Part shown: positions 22,301-29,601 of the stretch, in pieces | How the letters are laid out: each line of letters starts with the position of its first letter | How positions within the stretch are numbered: position 1 is the first letter of the stretch | Origin: B1 sp034439755 | GTDB lineage: Bacteria; Bacteroidota; Bacteroidia; UKL13-3 | DNA length: 64,000 nt | Reading direction: 5' to 3' | Assembly (NCBI GenBank): GCA_034439755.1 | Contig: JAWXAZ010000121.1 | Location: forward strand, 1-64,000 | Notes under the pieces: generated by a model | Database searches by the model: none | Told to the model about the DNA's origin: nothing | The model's input: only the letters and a program-made list of their open reading frames with translations | Program-made: the position numbers and the translations under genes

Positions 22301-22468
22301 ACTCACACCATTTTGGTTCAGGGCGGCTACCGCATCTTGGATGGTTGTATAACTACCCGGGATAGAATAGGTTCCAGACAAAGATTGCGCCCTTGTTATT
22401 GTTACATTAATTGCCAGTAATAATACTACCAGCAAGATTCTCCTTTTACTTGTAAAAAATTGATTCAT
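13400..22468 (-). CDS. Giant 3022-residue parallel beta-helix surface protein with T9SS sorting domain
   Basis: A signal peptide covers ~1-27 (ending TRAQ). Three beta-helix blocks follow, starting near residues 30, 1053 and 1996. Each opens with a TIQDAV- or STVTAAV-like entry sequence and contains many N-N-x-I, I-x-N-N and V-x-N-N coils typical of right-handed beta-helices. Near 900-1040 is a segment (SGVNYFWVTYDT) like the N-terminal domain of BNR-repeat neuraminidases. From ~2834 a domain beginning LPVTLSSFSARANEGDVLLN precedes the final ~80-residue T9SS type A sorting domain (FPNPFESGLTLNF to LVKR). Probably a cell-surface adhesin or polysaccharide-binding protein; no catalytic site is recognisable. 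It stands alone with its own terminator. At 9 kb it is by far the largest gene in the window. Confidence 0.9.
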   Translation of the reverse strand: MNQFFTSKRRILLVVLLLAINVTITRAQSLSGTYSIPGSYTTIQDAVAALNQNGVSGAVTFNIGAGNFYTEVLTAPILLGSSVLNASVSATNTITFQKSGLALASPLITAFVGSKIASSTDSIDIMWAISGTDYVTIDGVDLFDPSTNTTNITTMEVGYGLYKRSVTDGINYVSIKNCVINLNRNNITNGAGPRANIAGATAIEVINCTRTLVGTAIIPTAVSGASSFNKFYGNTIQNCNIGIALAGGSVASPYTLADQSNDVGGNQASTGNFIKNFGGGSGAGNACAAVFVSNQYGSNISYNTVNNNDGGGANHPTSNRGIWLFANSPGASCTVNNNTITIFGGANTTAINWCVDMEMAQTGANGNVLSISNNQFLNCTSAPSTTAQFTAIWVNSAASTVNVNNNYIYGYSKNSTTGAATVILSQFAGIGTLNINNNIIDSISLTGIFTTQYVIGVTASTTTTNINNNTLTRMIFNSSTTGAGTWYPIFNSGASTTVNANGNVLDSLTRNGTIGGTTIGIYFSSGTNQNIRNNTIRNFYITGSGTTSTMYGIQLSGTTIVCDSNNIYNLNVAKTTGSGALYGIYDISSPTNENYRYNNIYNLTHIGTGIVYGLYAFTATGVRTVSYNNIYNLTGASTVTGILMSSSVPRIFNNRVYNLTTNNVGTTIVSAISISSTTAGTAQIFNNLISNIFAPNSNGTVATVIGINLTAATASTTIAVYHNTILLSAISSGANFSSAGIFHTANVTATTATLDLRNNIIVNTSVPNGSGRTAATRRSANVFNNYGTTSNRNLFYAGVPSNLSLIFFNGTVSDSTLADFQVRLGTFEQASVTQNPSFLSLIGSDPNFLHLDPSISTLCESGASVIATVPFDVDNVIRQGNVGYTGTGSAPDIGADEGEFTGISMVLDSSNVDQISAAVPINSTNQAVVALRVYTQNNFNALNLSSMKLNTSGTSSVADIQNARVYFTGNSPVFSASNQFGSTITAPNGTFYVNGSRTLSSGVNYFWVTYDTKPTSTPNNFIDVRVDSLVIGGLNTAPINGDPIGSRKILGPLNGNYLVGSTQTYSTVTAAVSDLGSLGVSGPVTFILTDTIYNAATGEVFPITIGSYTGASSTNTVTISPSIGNFARIESFNNVATLDLNGVNYLKIDGRPGATGGFMLGNNLIISNATTTAPAMRFINEASNNSILYTDLRANNLTATGVFGAGVVSFGTTTGFNGNDNNLIRYSHIHENAGGSPVVNISSIGSATSVATNNDNNIIDSCEVYNFYHPSIATAAVYLGANNGSWQINSNKFYQSNALNYTLAVTHRVLWITPNVANLTSASGFIIHHNFIGGNNASGTGSYTLTGTNGYLFNVMDISVGLGTPTSIQGNTISNVNVASTGGSAINFLGINLANGNVNCGTLTGNLIGSRSVNGAITYTSNGINGGAMGIRTGGGTGNTFNIANNIISGFDLYGNATSNAAEFFGINLFTGTNINVFNNMIGDTLLPNSIQLLSTSATSTFAQRVTGIFINPNAGTPVFNVYNNIICNFLNYYAATGAQAACTRGVALLPTIAGSYTVNNNRIFNLYTASNTTGGGVNSTLAGIAVNQTVGNAIITSNSISNINLIGSSMSGAITAVGIFYSTPSAGTNLVGRNNIHTINIAAMNPSAFISGMDIAAGNGVIQNNMIRLGIDSFGSAIQVPCVFRGITKNSGNLSIYFNSVYIGGSNISNSNANTFAFQRSGSGTDIVRNNIFVNNRSNANGSGKHYDVFLLNGTGLTLNNNDYFGTGTGFVFGSLNNGVSDVTAFQTGWLSTDNASTFANPQFINPNGTFLSGDLHIHPTQATPIEGGAVAISTITDDFDGQNRSSFSPSDMGADAGNFVQLDVFAPIIGNIAVSNTSSTGDRVFLANITDQTGIPISSGNDPKVYYKKFAAGSFTSSSAMRVFGNAQNGNYNFTISQAALSGLSLGDSIYFFLVAQDSSLSSNLGSLPGGVVASNVNTITSAPSALFSYRIVAGLGGTINVGVGQTFTSLTGVGGLFEAINNGSITSNVNAVITSDLLEDGTNGLNQINETGAGNYMFNIIPDGTTERLIAGNNAAGLIRLNGADRVKMDGRFNGSGRFLRIRNRVQTGHAITFLNDAKKDTVAYCHVESVNNSVGTILFSTSNVSGGTGNDSNVVTFCIVRDTLGSVTTSNVHNTGISSSGTAGLENDANVISNNEVVNFGFNAINLNAAGLGDNWKILNNAVYTNVPRANIFNVFQVSGGNGHVIDNNSIGGSAPNRSGAAFETTTATTPGFYGMNISVGSNSATQITNNTLSNISGGTRAVNAIHVTGGLVNIANNTIGGGAMPYDTIRNGYDNGTINITGGTVTVSNNTIGNIAYYGASGDRTSGITVSGGTVNINGNTIRDISGNASGTAFTFLITGIQLSGGINHVVENNQIYNIQNTNSSTSAYTVSGITVTSATNLLINRNRISRIWGNGTGTGANSNQVFGIYNAAIGNSTVRNNQVTLGQNTLGETRVYGVQDVSGSGNNYYYYNSILINGNVSSGSNNSYCIQRTGLANVVTFNNIFYNKRTINGTGANYASGSNSLTGVTPAVVNYNLYVVNDTTKLAEGPATFANSVSVYNTLYSNAGTYPSNWYVLASDLPASTFFTDTLVGNLNIVSSDANSWYANGKGLPLSGLNSDFNNALRSVSIASGATDLGSQEFTPSVIPALATASASPSANGTTTYTYGGRQIASITWGSAGTLPSSVALRYYSGSNAPNLLTGKTRYNAYFDVAATGGSGYSYNISLLADSSTLGDVSGLSNTKIAKYSTSWNLINTSATNGVLGTMFTTAAQTGFGIFTGTDGNNNPLPVTLSSFSARANEGDVLLNWVTASEKNNHGFYVERSLDGRIFTAIDFVAGKGNSNTAVSYNFKDVNSFVDAQTSQLYYRLRQVDLDGQETLSDIRLVQESKILSGFVEAFPNPFESGLTLNFNNNESGSAVIEVLDLNGKMVLSFAKDLEQGNSTIGVQEMNELSAGIYFLKVIRFHDIDVLKLVKR

Positions 22469-22724
22469 GTGTTTTATTGCTTGTTTAATTTAGGATTAGG
22501 GTATGCTTAAAAAAATCACAAAATCATAAGTGGCATTTTCTCCTATTTCAATCTTTCAAATGAAATAATTAGCATGCACGTCTCATGATTTTAATAAGCA
22601 TTTTACAACATTTTTATGGCTTTTCTGACTTTTATAAATCTAAAGACCGCAAAAAGGATTAAACAGTTGCAACCCGACGAAAAACAGACAATTAGAGCAG
22701 CATCACATTAAAATGAAATGAAAG

Positions 22725-23432
22725 TTATTTGCCCAAAAATGCTTCCGTATTAAAAATAAAACCCACACCAAAAACATTTTCGATGTTAAGACTTGGGTCG
22801 TCCTTAATATATTTCCTAATTTTAGTAATAAATACATCCAAACTTCTTCCCAAAAAGTAATCATTCTCTCCCCAAATTTCATTAAGCAAATCTTCTCGTT
22901 TCACCACCTTATTTTGGTGTTTACATAAATACAAAAACACCTCACTTTCCTTCTCGGTCATGCGTTTCGTTATCCCATCCTTAAACAAAGATTGGTTCTC
23001 AAAATTAAACACAAATTTCCCAACAAGAATGGGCGCTATTTCGCTATTAACAGCATCTGGTAACCGACGCACAATTGCCTTTATCTTCCAAAGCAATTCC
23101 TCCTCGTCAAAAGGCTTTGTAATATAATCATCAGCCCCCAAATCATACCCAATAAGCTTATCGGCCTTTTGAGATTTGGCAGTAATAAAAATTAACGGAA
23201 TAAGCGGGTTTTGCAATCTAACTGCCTTTGCCAATGTAAACCCATCCATTTTTGGCATCATCACATCAAAAATACACAAATCAAATTTGCCCGCCTCAAA
23301 AGCCTTTAGCGCAATTTCCCCGTCCTTGCAAAGCCTCACCTCAAAGCCTTCATCTTCTAAATAATCAACCAACAACATACCTAAATTTAGGTCGTCCTCT
23401 GCCAACAATATTTTAGTGCGCTTCTTAAGCAT
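22725..23432 (-). CDS. OmpR-family response regulator
   Basis: 235 residues. Receiver domain 1-~125 has the acidic pocket (AEDD), the phospho-acceptor Asp56 in IFDVMMPKMDG, and the conserved Thr (FITAKS) and Lys (TKPFD). A winged-helix DNA-binding domain fills ~140-232 (KESEVFLYLCKHQNKVVKRE, SLDVFITKIRKYIKDD). Its start overlaps the end of the kinase gene by 8 nt, so both are made together. The likely target, inferred from position only, is the divergent Cys-rich peptide gene at 24825 and the operon itself. Confidence 0.95.
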   Translation of the reverse strand: MLKKRTKILLAEDDLNLGMLLVDYLEDEGFEVRLCKDGEIALKAFEAGKFDLCIFDVMMPKMDGFTLAKAVRLQNPLIPLIFITAKSQKADKLIGYDLGADDYITKPFDEEELLWKIKAIVRRLPDAVNSEIAPILVGKFVFNFENQSLFKDGITKRMTEKESEVFLYLCKHQNKVVKREDLLNEIWGENDYFLGRSLDVFITKIRKYIKDDPSLNIENVFGVGFIFNTEAFLGK

Positions 23433-24687
23433 TCTTTAAAGGTAATTTAAACAAAATGGTAGTACCCGCACCAAGTTCACTCGTTATCCCTACCGTTCCA
23501 CCATGAAGTTCAATAATTTTTTTCACATACGATAAGCCCAGGCCAAACCCTTTAACATCATGCAAATTTCCTGTTGGCACCCTGTAGTATTTATCAAACA
23601 CATGCGCCAAATAAGCCTTCTCAATTCCAGTGCCCCTGTCACTTATTTTACAAACAATTGCTCCATTTTCAGCATAGGTTTCAACCACAATTGACAAACT
23701 CTCTTTTGAATATTTTATGGCATTGTCTAACAAGTTGCAAACAACATTGTTTAAGTGCGCCTTATCGCCAAATACCATGGCGTCTGCAGCCCGCAAGTTG
23801 CAGTCTATGGTGCCATTTTCATTTTCGGTCTGAACCGATATGCATGTTACAGCATTATTGATGAGGCTGTTTAAATCAATGTCCTCCTTTTGAAACGGAA
23901 ACTCCTCGCGTTCCAAAGCCGTAATGCTTAAAACCTGCTCAACCCCTGCGCGCAATTTTTCATTCTCCGTTTTAATAATCCCCGCATAGTGTTTAACCTT
24001 TTCTTCCACCCCAATATTTGTTTCCTTCACCATCATTTTGCTGGCCAATCCAATATTGGTGAGCGGCGTCTTAAACTCATGCGTCATATTGTTTAGAAAA
24101 TCTGTGGTGCGCGCAGCTAATTTTTTTTCTTTTATCAAGGTTCTAACCGTTTGCAAAAAAAGCAGAAAAACAACAACGATTAAGAGAATAGAGGATAAAA
24201 ATATCAAGCCCATCTCTTCAATAATAAATGCCTTTTTTTCCGGAAAAATAAGCTTCAATTCCAGTCCGCTTCTGTAGGCAATTTCCTCAATCCTTTTCTT
24301 ATACACATTACCCGCTTGGTTGCTCCTCTTGTGCTTTCCTGCGTGCTGCCCATGCTGAATAACTTCATAGGTATAATCTAAATGAAAGTTATAAAATCCC
24401 ATATAAAAATTAAGCAAGGAATCAATTTTTTTGGCCTCCGTTTTTCCCAAAGCCAATCGACAATCTTTGTTGCTTTCCTCTACACAATAGGCATTCATTT
24501 TCTCACAGGTTTTTTTATCAGCACAAAGTTCCTGCGTGGTTCTAGACAAAACCATATTTGCCTTTTCATTAAACAATTCTTCCTTTACCAAGGCGGTTTT
24601 CATAAGCCAAAGAACTTGTATAACCAGCAATGCCACCAAAGCAAGTCCAGATAAAACAACAAAATAAAAGTTGCGGTCCTTCTTCAT
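23425..24687 (-). CDS. Membrane sensor histidine kinase with Cys-containing periplasmic domain
   Basis: 420 residues. Membrane helix ~9-29, periplasmic domain ~30-155, second helix ~157-180, then HisKA with the phospho-acceptor His in NMTHEFKTPLTNIG (~203) and an HATPase domain (N box CNLLDNAIKYS; G box GFGLGLSYVKKI). The periplasmic domain carries four Cys within ~26 residues (ELCADKKTCEKMNAYC, then NKDC), suggesting metal or redox sensing. A -7 box, TAAGTTTG, ends 8 nt before the ATG, predicting a nearly leaderless mRNA. The divergent neighbour encodes a Cys/Lys-rich exported peptide, which supports a metal or thiol theme; this link is inference. Confidence 0.93.
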   Translation of the reverse strand: MKKDRNFYFVVLSGLALVALLVIQVLWLMKTALVKEELFNEKANMVLSRTTQELCADKKTCEKMNAYCVEESNKDCRLALGKTEAKKIDSLLNFYMGFYNFHLDYTYEVIQHGQHAGKHKRSNQAGNVYKKRIEEIAYRSGLELKLIFPEKKAFIIEEMGLIFLSSILLIVVVFLLFLQTVRTLIKEKKLAARTTDFLNNMTHEFKTPLTNIGLASKMMVKETNIGVEEKVKHYAGIIKTENEKLRAGVEQVLSITALEREEFPFQKEDIDLNSLINNAVTCISVQTENENGTIDCNLRAADAMVFGDKAHLNNVVCNLLDNAIKYSKESLSIVVETYAENGAIVCKISDRGTGIEKAYLAHVFDKYYRVPTGNLHDVKGFGLGLSYVKKIIELHGGTVGITSELGAGTTILFKLPLKNA

Positions 24688-24695
24688 TTATAGCA

Positions 24696-24703
24696 CAAAC
24701 TTA
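24696..24703 (-). promoter_or_regulatory. -7 box of kinase/regulator operon (TAAGTTTG)
   Basis: Exact TAnnTTTG match on the minus strand; 8 nt separate it from the kinase ATG. The nearest TTG upstream is 16 nt away, so the -33 element is weak, as might suit an activated promoter. Confidence 0.5.
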
Positions 24704-24791
24704 GGTAAATATTTCTTGCCAACTATCTGCTATAACAAGTCGTTAACAAGACAATAACTTCTCACTAACAAAATGAACCAAGGCATGGGTC

Positions 24792-24799
24792 TACATTTG
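24792..24799 (+). promoter_or_regulatory. -7 box of the Cys-rich peptide gene (TACATTTG)
   Basis: Exact TAnnTTTG match, 25 nt before the ATG at 24825. No TTG lies 19-21 nt upstream, which would fit dependence on an activator such as the divergent response regulator (inference). Confidence 0.5.
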
Positions 24800-24824
24800 T
24801 ACCATACAATTAAACAAAACAACC

Positions 24825-25085
24825 ATGAAAAAATTAATTTTAAGCTCCGCACTAGTTGCTCTTTTTGCATTTTCGTCTTATGCTTGTGAAGGTGGAAAAT
24901 GTGAAAAAGGAGATAAAAATTGTGCTAAGAAGGAGTGTGCTAAGGACAAAAAATGCGACAAAAAAGGTGGCCCAGGCGAATGCAAATTCGAGAAAAAAGG
25001 AAACAAGGATGGCGCAAATTGCAACAAGCCTTGCAAAGCAGAAACCAATAACAACCAAGTTAAACCAACTGTAATTATTAAATAG
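24825..25085 (+). CDS. Small exported Cys/Lys-rich peptide
   Basis: 86 residues. The signal peptide is MKKLILSSALVALFAFSSYA; the mature chain starts at Cys and has nine Cys spaced among many Lys, Asp and Glu (CEGGKCEKGDKNCAKKEC, CDKKGGPGEC, CNKPC). Such a chain could bind metal ions or form disulfides in the periplasm; it is not a recognisable metallothionein family. The gene is divergent from a two-component operon whose sensor has Cys in a similar K/D/C context. Its promoter lacks a clear -33 element. Function unknown. Confidence 0.7.
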   Translation: MKKLILSSALVALFAFSSYACEGGKCEKGDKNCAKKECAKDKKCDKKGGPGECKFEKKGNKDGANCNKPCKAETNNNQVKPTVIIK

Positions 25086-25196
25086 CCTAAGCTATTTGAT
25101 AATTTTACATGGATAAATGCCCCTTTAACAAAATATACTGTTCAATGAGATATCTCTCAAAATTGGACTATATTTTCTGCAATCGGTGCAAAATCC
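25084..25196 (+). repeat. Copy 1 of a ~110-bp structured intergenic repeat
   Basis: Begins with the hairpin AAATAGC-CTAA-GCTATTT, has a second small hairpin TGAGA-TATC-TCTCA in the middle, and ends with the shared tail (TTGGACTATATTTTCTGCAA then TCGGTGCAAAAT). It matches copies at 31861, 43376 (reverse) and 57423. It lies between convergent genes. Confidence 0.65.
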
Positions 25197-25223
25197 ATCG
25201 AGAAAAAATAAACTAAATCTCAT

Positions 25224-25266
25224 AAAAAAGGAGGCTGTTTCAAATAATGAAATAGCCTCCTTTTTC
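25224..25266. terminator. Bidirectional terminator
   Basis: AAAAAAGGAGGCT-GTTTCA and TGAAAT-AGCCTCCTTTTT form a long stem flanked by A and T runs on both sides, between the convergent Cys-rich peptide and amylase genes. Confidence 0.85.
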
Positions 25267-25267
25267 T

Positions 25268-28078
25268 TTAATTTGAACCAATCAACACCTTCTTCAAAAT
25301 GCTTCCTTGATTAGACTTAAGCTTCAAAAAGTAAAGGCCAGGTTGAATATCAGATACATTTATTTTGTGCGAAAAGGCGCTTTGGTTCAGACCGAAAGCA
25401 CCTACCAATTTGCCATTTAGATCGAACAATATTGCTTCTTCCAACAACAATCCATCAGCATCAATATACATGATTCCTTGCGCCGGATTTGGGTAAATTT
25501 GCACCAACTCATTCTTATCAAGTTGTTTTAAACCAACTGTTACCAAAGGATTTTGGTTGATTTTTTTATCTGTGAAAACCTTGTAATCTCCTGCCTTTAA
25601 AGCCACTTCTTGGTTCACATCCAACACTTCTATAGAATCGCCATAGATATAATTGTACCACCAACCCGTGTGTTGAAAAACAGGTTTTGCCACTCCGGCA
25701 ACTACATCAAAATTGCCCGCTATCACCGTATTCATGCTATCGTGCGTTACCTTGAGTGTTTTAATTACGCCAGATACATTGTAATCATAATTGTTCGAAC
25801 CCAATGACACATGCTGTTTCAAGGCTGCCAACAGTGCAATTTCATTTCGCACAGCAAGCCTTTCTGGAACATTTAAATAATCCCACTTAAAGGGCTTATT
25901 TCCCAACCTACCATTGGTGTTAATGCTAACTTCATAACCCAACTCCCCGCCTTGCCAAAGCATCTTTGGACCGCGCAATGGCAACAACAACGCATGATAA
26001 GCCGCCACGCGTCTCAAAGCCGTATTCAATGTTTTGGTAGAATAATTTGCATTTGCATTGCCATACGTTAGGCAAGAAAACATTACCCTTTCCTCGTCGT
26101 GACTCTCTGCATAGGTTACTAAATTGGGTTTAGAAAAGCCGCGCGACTTATAATTTCCCCAACTTAAATTAGCCTTAGAATTGCTATAACCCATCATAGA
26201 CTCGGCATAAGACTCGGTCATTTTACCCCACATAATAAAACCCGAATCGGCCAACACTTTTTCCTCTTGGTTGTCTCCCAAATGCTCTAAAATCAAATAC
26301 GCATCGGGCGAATATTTTAAAATCTCTCCCCTAATTCTATTCCAAATATCTAAACGACCTTGGTCAAAGGCACTCCAAGCACCCACATCTGAACCCGAAT
26401 TTTTTTGCGTAAAACCTTTCGATAAATCAAACCGGTATCCATCAATTTTATATTCTGTAATCCAGAATTTAATAACCCTATCCACAAAATCACGCGTGGG
26501 CTGTGCATTGTGGTTATAATCATAACCAACCCCAAATGGATGCTTATCAACTTGGTTAAACCAAGGATTATTTGCAGTGGGCTCACCATACAAACCAGCA
26601 GCCGCATCAAAGTACATGCGCACCTGCGGGTTCTGGCCAAAAGAATGATTCAAAGCAATGTCTAAAACTACTGCCATATTCTCTTGGTGACAAGCATCCA
26701 CAAAGGCTTGCAAGTCGGCCTTTGTACCATAATATTTATCCAAAGCAAAATAAAACATCGGATTATAACCCCAACTTTCATTCCCTTCAAACTCCATTAT
26801 TGGCATCAATTCAATGCAATTTACACCCAACTTTTTAAGGTATCCCAAAGTATCCTTTAAGGTTTTAAAATCGTGCTTTCCAATAAAATCGCGAAGCAAC
26901 ATTTCATATACCACCAAGCGCTCTGCCTCTGGCTTTTTATAGTTGCTCGACTTCCACAAATAAGGAACCCGAGCCGTTTGTAAAACAGAAACCACCTCGG
27001 TTGTTTTACCCACCGGATAAGGCTTTAAATTTGGATAGGTGGAAGGCAAAATATAACTGTCGTTATAGGGGTCTAACAGCTTCTCTGCATATACATCTGC
27101 CACCTTCATTAACCCTTGGTCAATTGAATATTGAAACGCATATTCTTTGCCCTTTTCCAAACCACCTATGCTTAACCAAAAATGAAGTCCATCACTGCTC
27201 TTATTCATAAAATAAGTAGGGCTCAATTCCCAATTATTAAAATCCCCAATTACATAAATAAAATTTTTAAAAGGAGCATAAATCTTTAAAAGAACCGCGG
27301 TGTCATTTATATAATTTATGCCATTCTCCATTCCCGCTGGAAGCTCTACAATACTGGGGTTTCGGCGCTCCATTATATAACTAGAATCGAATGCCTTTTC
27401 TCCGTTAACCTCCCCCATCAACACCAAATTAATTCGGTTTGAACCAAGGCTCGAAAACAAACGATTCAACAACAAAACACTGTCGCTATATAACGAGTCA
27501 ACCAATTGGTTATTGGCAAACAATTTTAAGGTACAAGTTTGTGAGGCCGAAGCAATAAAGCGAACCGTATCTGCCGCATTGTAAAAAGACATTTTTGCCG
27601 GACTGTTTAACTTTACCTGAAACACCCCCTGATTAATATCCAAAAAGATGTCGCCACCCGAGCTGGTTTTACCCGTTTTACTTCCATCCGAATTCCTGAA
27701 AACTATTGCCAATTTTAAAATTTGTTCATTGGCAGGAACACCATAATAACTGCGAATATTGCCAATATTTAAAGTGTATTTATTGCTCGAACCAATGCGC
27801 GTTAACAAAGCCTTAGGCAAATTGGTGGTCCAAGTGGTTAACACATATTTCCAATCGCTAGACGAAGTGCTTAAATTGGTAATAACCCCTGTATGCGCAT
27901 AAATGATAGACTCTCCCAACAAACCCGCATTTCCTTGCGAAGCATCAAACGTAAGAACCACATTAGCGGTGTTTGCATTGGCAAAAGCCGGACTAATACT
28001 AACAATTTGCTGGGCCCATAAGCCCGAAGCAAAACAAAACAAAAAGGCAATTGCCAAAATCTTTCCGGTTTTTTTCAT
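25268..28078 (-). CDS. Secreted GH13 alpha-amylase-family enzyme with T9SS sorting domain
   Basis: 936 residues from the ATG at 28078, chosen because a signal peptide (MKKTGKILAIAFLFCFASGL) starts there; the frame is open 43 codons further upstream without such a sequence. An N-terminal beta region and a CBM48-like domain (~300-360, IYVIGDFNNWE) precede the GH13 barrel. The four GH13 regions are visible: DIALNH, GYRFDLSKG (nucleophile Asp ~549), ILEH (acid Glu ~597) and YAESHDEE (Asp ~657). The C-terminus (YPNPAQGIMYIDADG to LIGSN) is a T9SS sorting domain. It should hydrolyse alpha-glucans at the cell surface. No other starch-use genes are adjacent. Confidence 0.94.
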   Translation of the reverse strand: MKKTGKILAIAFLFCFASGLWAQQIVSISPAFANANTANVVLTFDASQGNAGLLGESIIYAHTGVITNLSTSSSDWKYVLTTWTTNLPKALLTRIGSSNKYTLNIGNIRSYYGVPANEQILKLAIVFRNSDGSKTGKTSSGGDIFLDINQGVFQVKLNSPAKMSFYNAADTVRFIASASQTCTLKLFANNQLVDSLYSDSVLLLNRLFSSLGSNRINLVLMGEVNGEKAFDSSYIMERRNPSIVELPAGMENGINYINDTAVLLKIYAPFKNFIYVIGDFNNWELSPTYFMNKSSDGLHFWLSIGGLEKGKEYAFQYSIDQGLMKVADVYAEKLLDPYNDSYILPSTYPNLKPYPVGKTTEVVSVLQTARVPYLWKSSNYKKPEAERLVVYEMLLRDFIGKHDFKTLKDTLGYLKKLGVNCIELMPIMEFEGNESWGYNPMFYFALDKYYGTKADLQAFVDACHQENMAVVLDIALNHSFGQNPQVRMYFDAAAGLYGEPTANNPWFNQVDKHPFGVGYDYNHNAQPTRDFVDRVIKFWITEYKIDGYRFDLSKGFTQKNSGSDVGAWSAFDQGRLDIWNRIRGEILKYSPDAYLILEHLGDNQEEKVLADSGFIMWGKMTESYAESMMGYSNSKANLSWGNYKSRGFSKPNLVTYAESHDEERVMFSCLTYGNANANYSTKTLNTALRRVAAYHALLLPLRGPKMLWQGGELGYEVSINTNGRLGNKPFKWDYLNVPERLAVRNEIALLAALKQHVSLGSNNYDYNVSGVIKTLKVTHDSMNTVIAGNFDVVAGVAKPVFQHTGWWYNYIYGDSIEVLDVNQEVALKAGDYKVFTDKKINQNPLVTVGLKQLDKNELVQIYPNPAQGIMYIDADGLLLEEAILFDLNGKLVGAFGLNQSAFSHKINVSDIQPGLYFLKLKSNQGSILKKVLIGSN

Positions 28079-28263
28079 ATCTATTTCTTTATCAAAAATA
28101 TTATGCCTACAAATTACGCCATTTCCTTTCTTTAAAAAAACGCCTTTCTTAATGCGCAATGTCAATTTAAGGCCCATATAAGACATATTGCCAAAAAAAT
28201 AAGACATAAATCGCCGATAGCCTAATTTGAATTGCCATTATTTGCCAATTAAAATTATTTTGC

Positions 28264-29601
28264 ATGATGGAATATTTCATTGCCTATTGTTTTGTTTCTC
28301 TCCTCGGCTCCATTATGTGGATTTACTATTTTATGTTAATCGATGTGTTTGAGCCAGAAAAATTAGGGCCACTTACTATCTCTTTTATCTTAGGTCTTGC
28401 CTCACCCTTTTTGTTATTCCCCGTTTATCCTTTGCTTAAAAACCTTGGCCTAGATGCCCAAGAAGAGCTGCAAAATGCGCTTGTAGAGAGTTTTCTAACA
28501 GCTGGCTTATTAGAAGAAGTCTTAAAGGCATTTACATTCTTTTGCTCCTTTCTTATTATTCGCAAAACACTTCATGAACCCATAGATTATTTGATTCATA
28601 TTTGCCTCTGTGCTTTGGGGTTTTCGGCAACCGAAAACGTGATGTACTTTGTAGCAAACGGAGCCGAAATTATTGATTACAGATTTATATTTTCATCTTT
28701 CGGACATATTTTCGATAGCTCTATTTTTGCATATGGTGTTATTTATGGAATCTACAAAGCCAAAAAAAACACCCTGTTTTATGCAGTAAGCTTTATTCTA
28801 CTAGCGGCTATTTTTCATGGCATTTTCGACTTTCTACTCATTTATAAATTTACTGGAAATATCCTTGTTTTTGCAATTTACTTTTTCTTTACTGTTTCAA
28901 TTTTTAGTGTAACACTCAATAACGCACTCAACAATTCGAGCTTGTTCACTTATAAAAGACTAATTTTTCCTGATCCAATTTTTTTGCGTATGATGGTGTT
29001 CTATGCTGCCCTTCTAACTATTAAAACAATCATCTTAGGGTTTCAAGTTTCATTTATGTATGCCCTAAAAAACCTTTACGGGAGTGTTCTTATTTCATTG
29101 CCTATTGTACTAATTGTCTTCCAAAGAATTTCTCGCTTTACCTTAATTAAAGACCATTGGATGGATTTTTCACTTGAGCTTCCTTTTACCAGCATTACTT
29201 ATTTTTCGCAAACAGGTGTAGCCAACAAAATAGTTGTAAAAGGTCACGGACAAACAGAAACAGTTGTTGGCTCATTTCTTGGAACAAACAACATGCTATG
29301 CTCCGTTTCTGAACGAAACGCCTGGTTTGATGAAACGCCCCAAGTTAAAATTAGCCACAAACTATTCTTGGAAAACTACAACATCTTTTACCGCATAAAC
29401 TTACTTGATGAAAGTCTAGATGAAACCAATTACTTTATTAAAGCAAAAATCTTTGGCAATACAAACATAAATAACCAATACCCAATTGTGGCCTTGCTAT
29501 CTTCTAAAGAAAAGGATGCCAAAAAACAAGACTTAAATAATTTCGACGACTTTGATTTCCTGTGTTGGTGTTATTTAAAACCAACAAAAACACTTATTTA
29601 A
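28264..29601 (+). CDS. PrsW-family intramembrane metalloprotease
   Basis: 445 residues, inner membrane. The PrsW signatures are present: EEVLK in the third hydrophobic segment (~83-87), FSATENVMYF (~120), and the His of IFHGIFDFLL (~185), all within the first ~230 residues. The C-terminal ~180 residues are an extra, mostly soluble domain of unknown role. PrsW proteases cleave membrane anti-sigma factors or other single-pass proteins. A TTATTTTG -7-like box ends 1-2 nt before the first ATG. The 3' end overlaps metG by 8 nt, tail to tail. Confidence 0.85.
   Translation: MMEYFIAYCFVSLLGSIMWIYYFMLIDVFEPEKLGPLTISFILGLASPFLLFPVYPLLKNLGLDAQEELQNALVESFLTAGLLEEVLKAFTFFCSFLIIRKTLHEPIDYLIHICLCALGFSATENVMYFVANGAEIIDYRFIFSSFGHIFDSSIFAYGVIYGIYKAKKNTLFYAVSFILLAAIFHGIFDFLLIYKFTGNILVFAIYFFFTVSIFSVTLNNALNNSSLFTYKRLIFPDPIFLRMMVFYAALLTIKTIILGFQVSFMYALKNLYGSVLISLPIVLIVFQRISRFTLIKDHWMDFSLELPFTSITYFSQTGVANKIVVKGHGQTETVVGSFLGTNNMLCSVSERNAWFDETPQVKISHKLFLENYNIFYRINLLDESLDETNYFIKAKIFGNTNINNQYPIVALLSSKEKDAKKQDLNNFDDFDFLCWCYLKPTKTLI

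Noticed and set aside
22725..25085. Phage, toxin-antitoxin or defence island
   Set aside because: The only non-core genes here are a two-component system and a Cys-rich exported peptide; I see no nuclease, toxin or phage gene.
28079..28207. Longer N-terminus for the GH13 amylase
   Set aside because: The 43 extra codons lack a signal peptide and precede a perfect one; a TATTTTTG promoter-like box lies within them, 14 nt before the chosen ATG.
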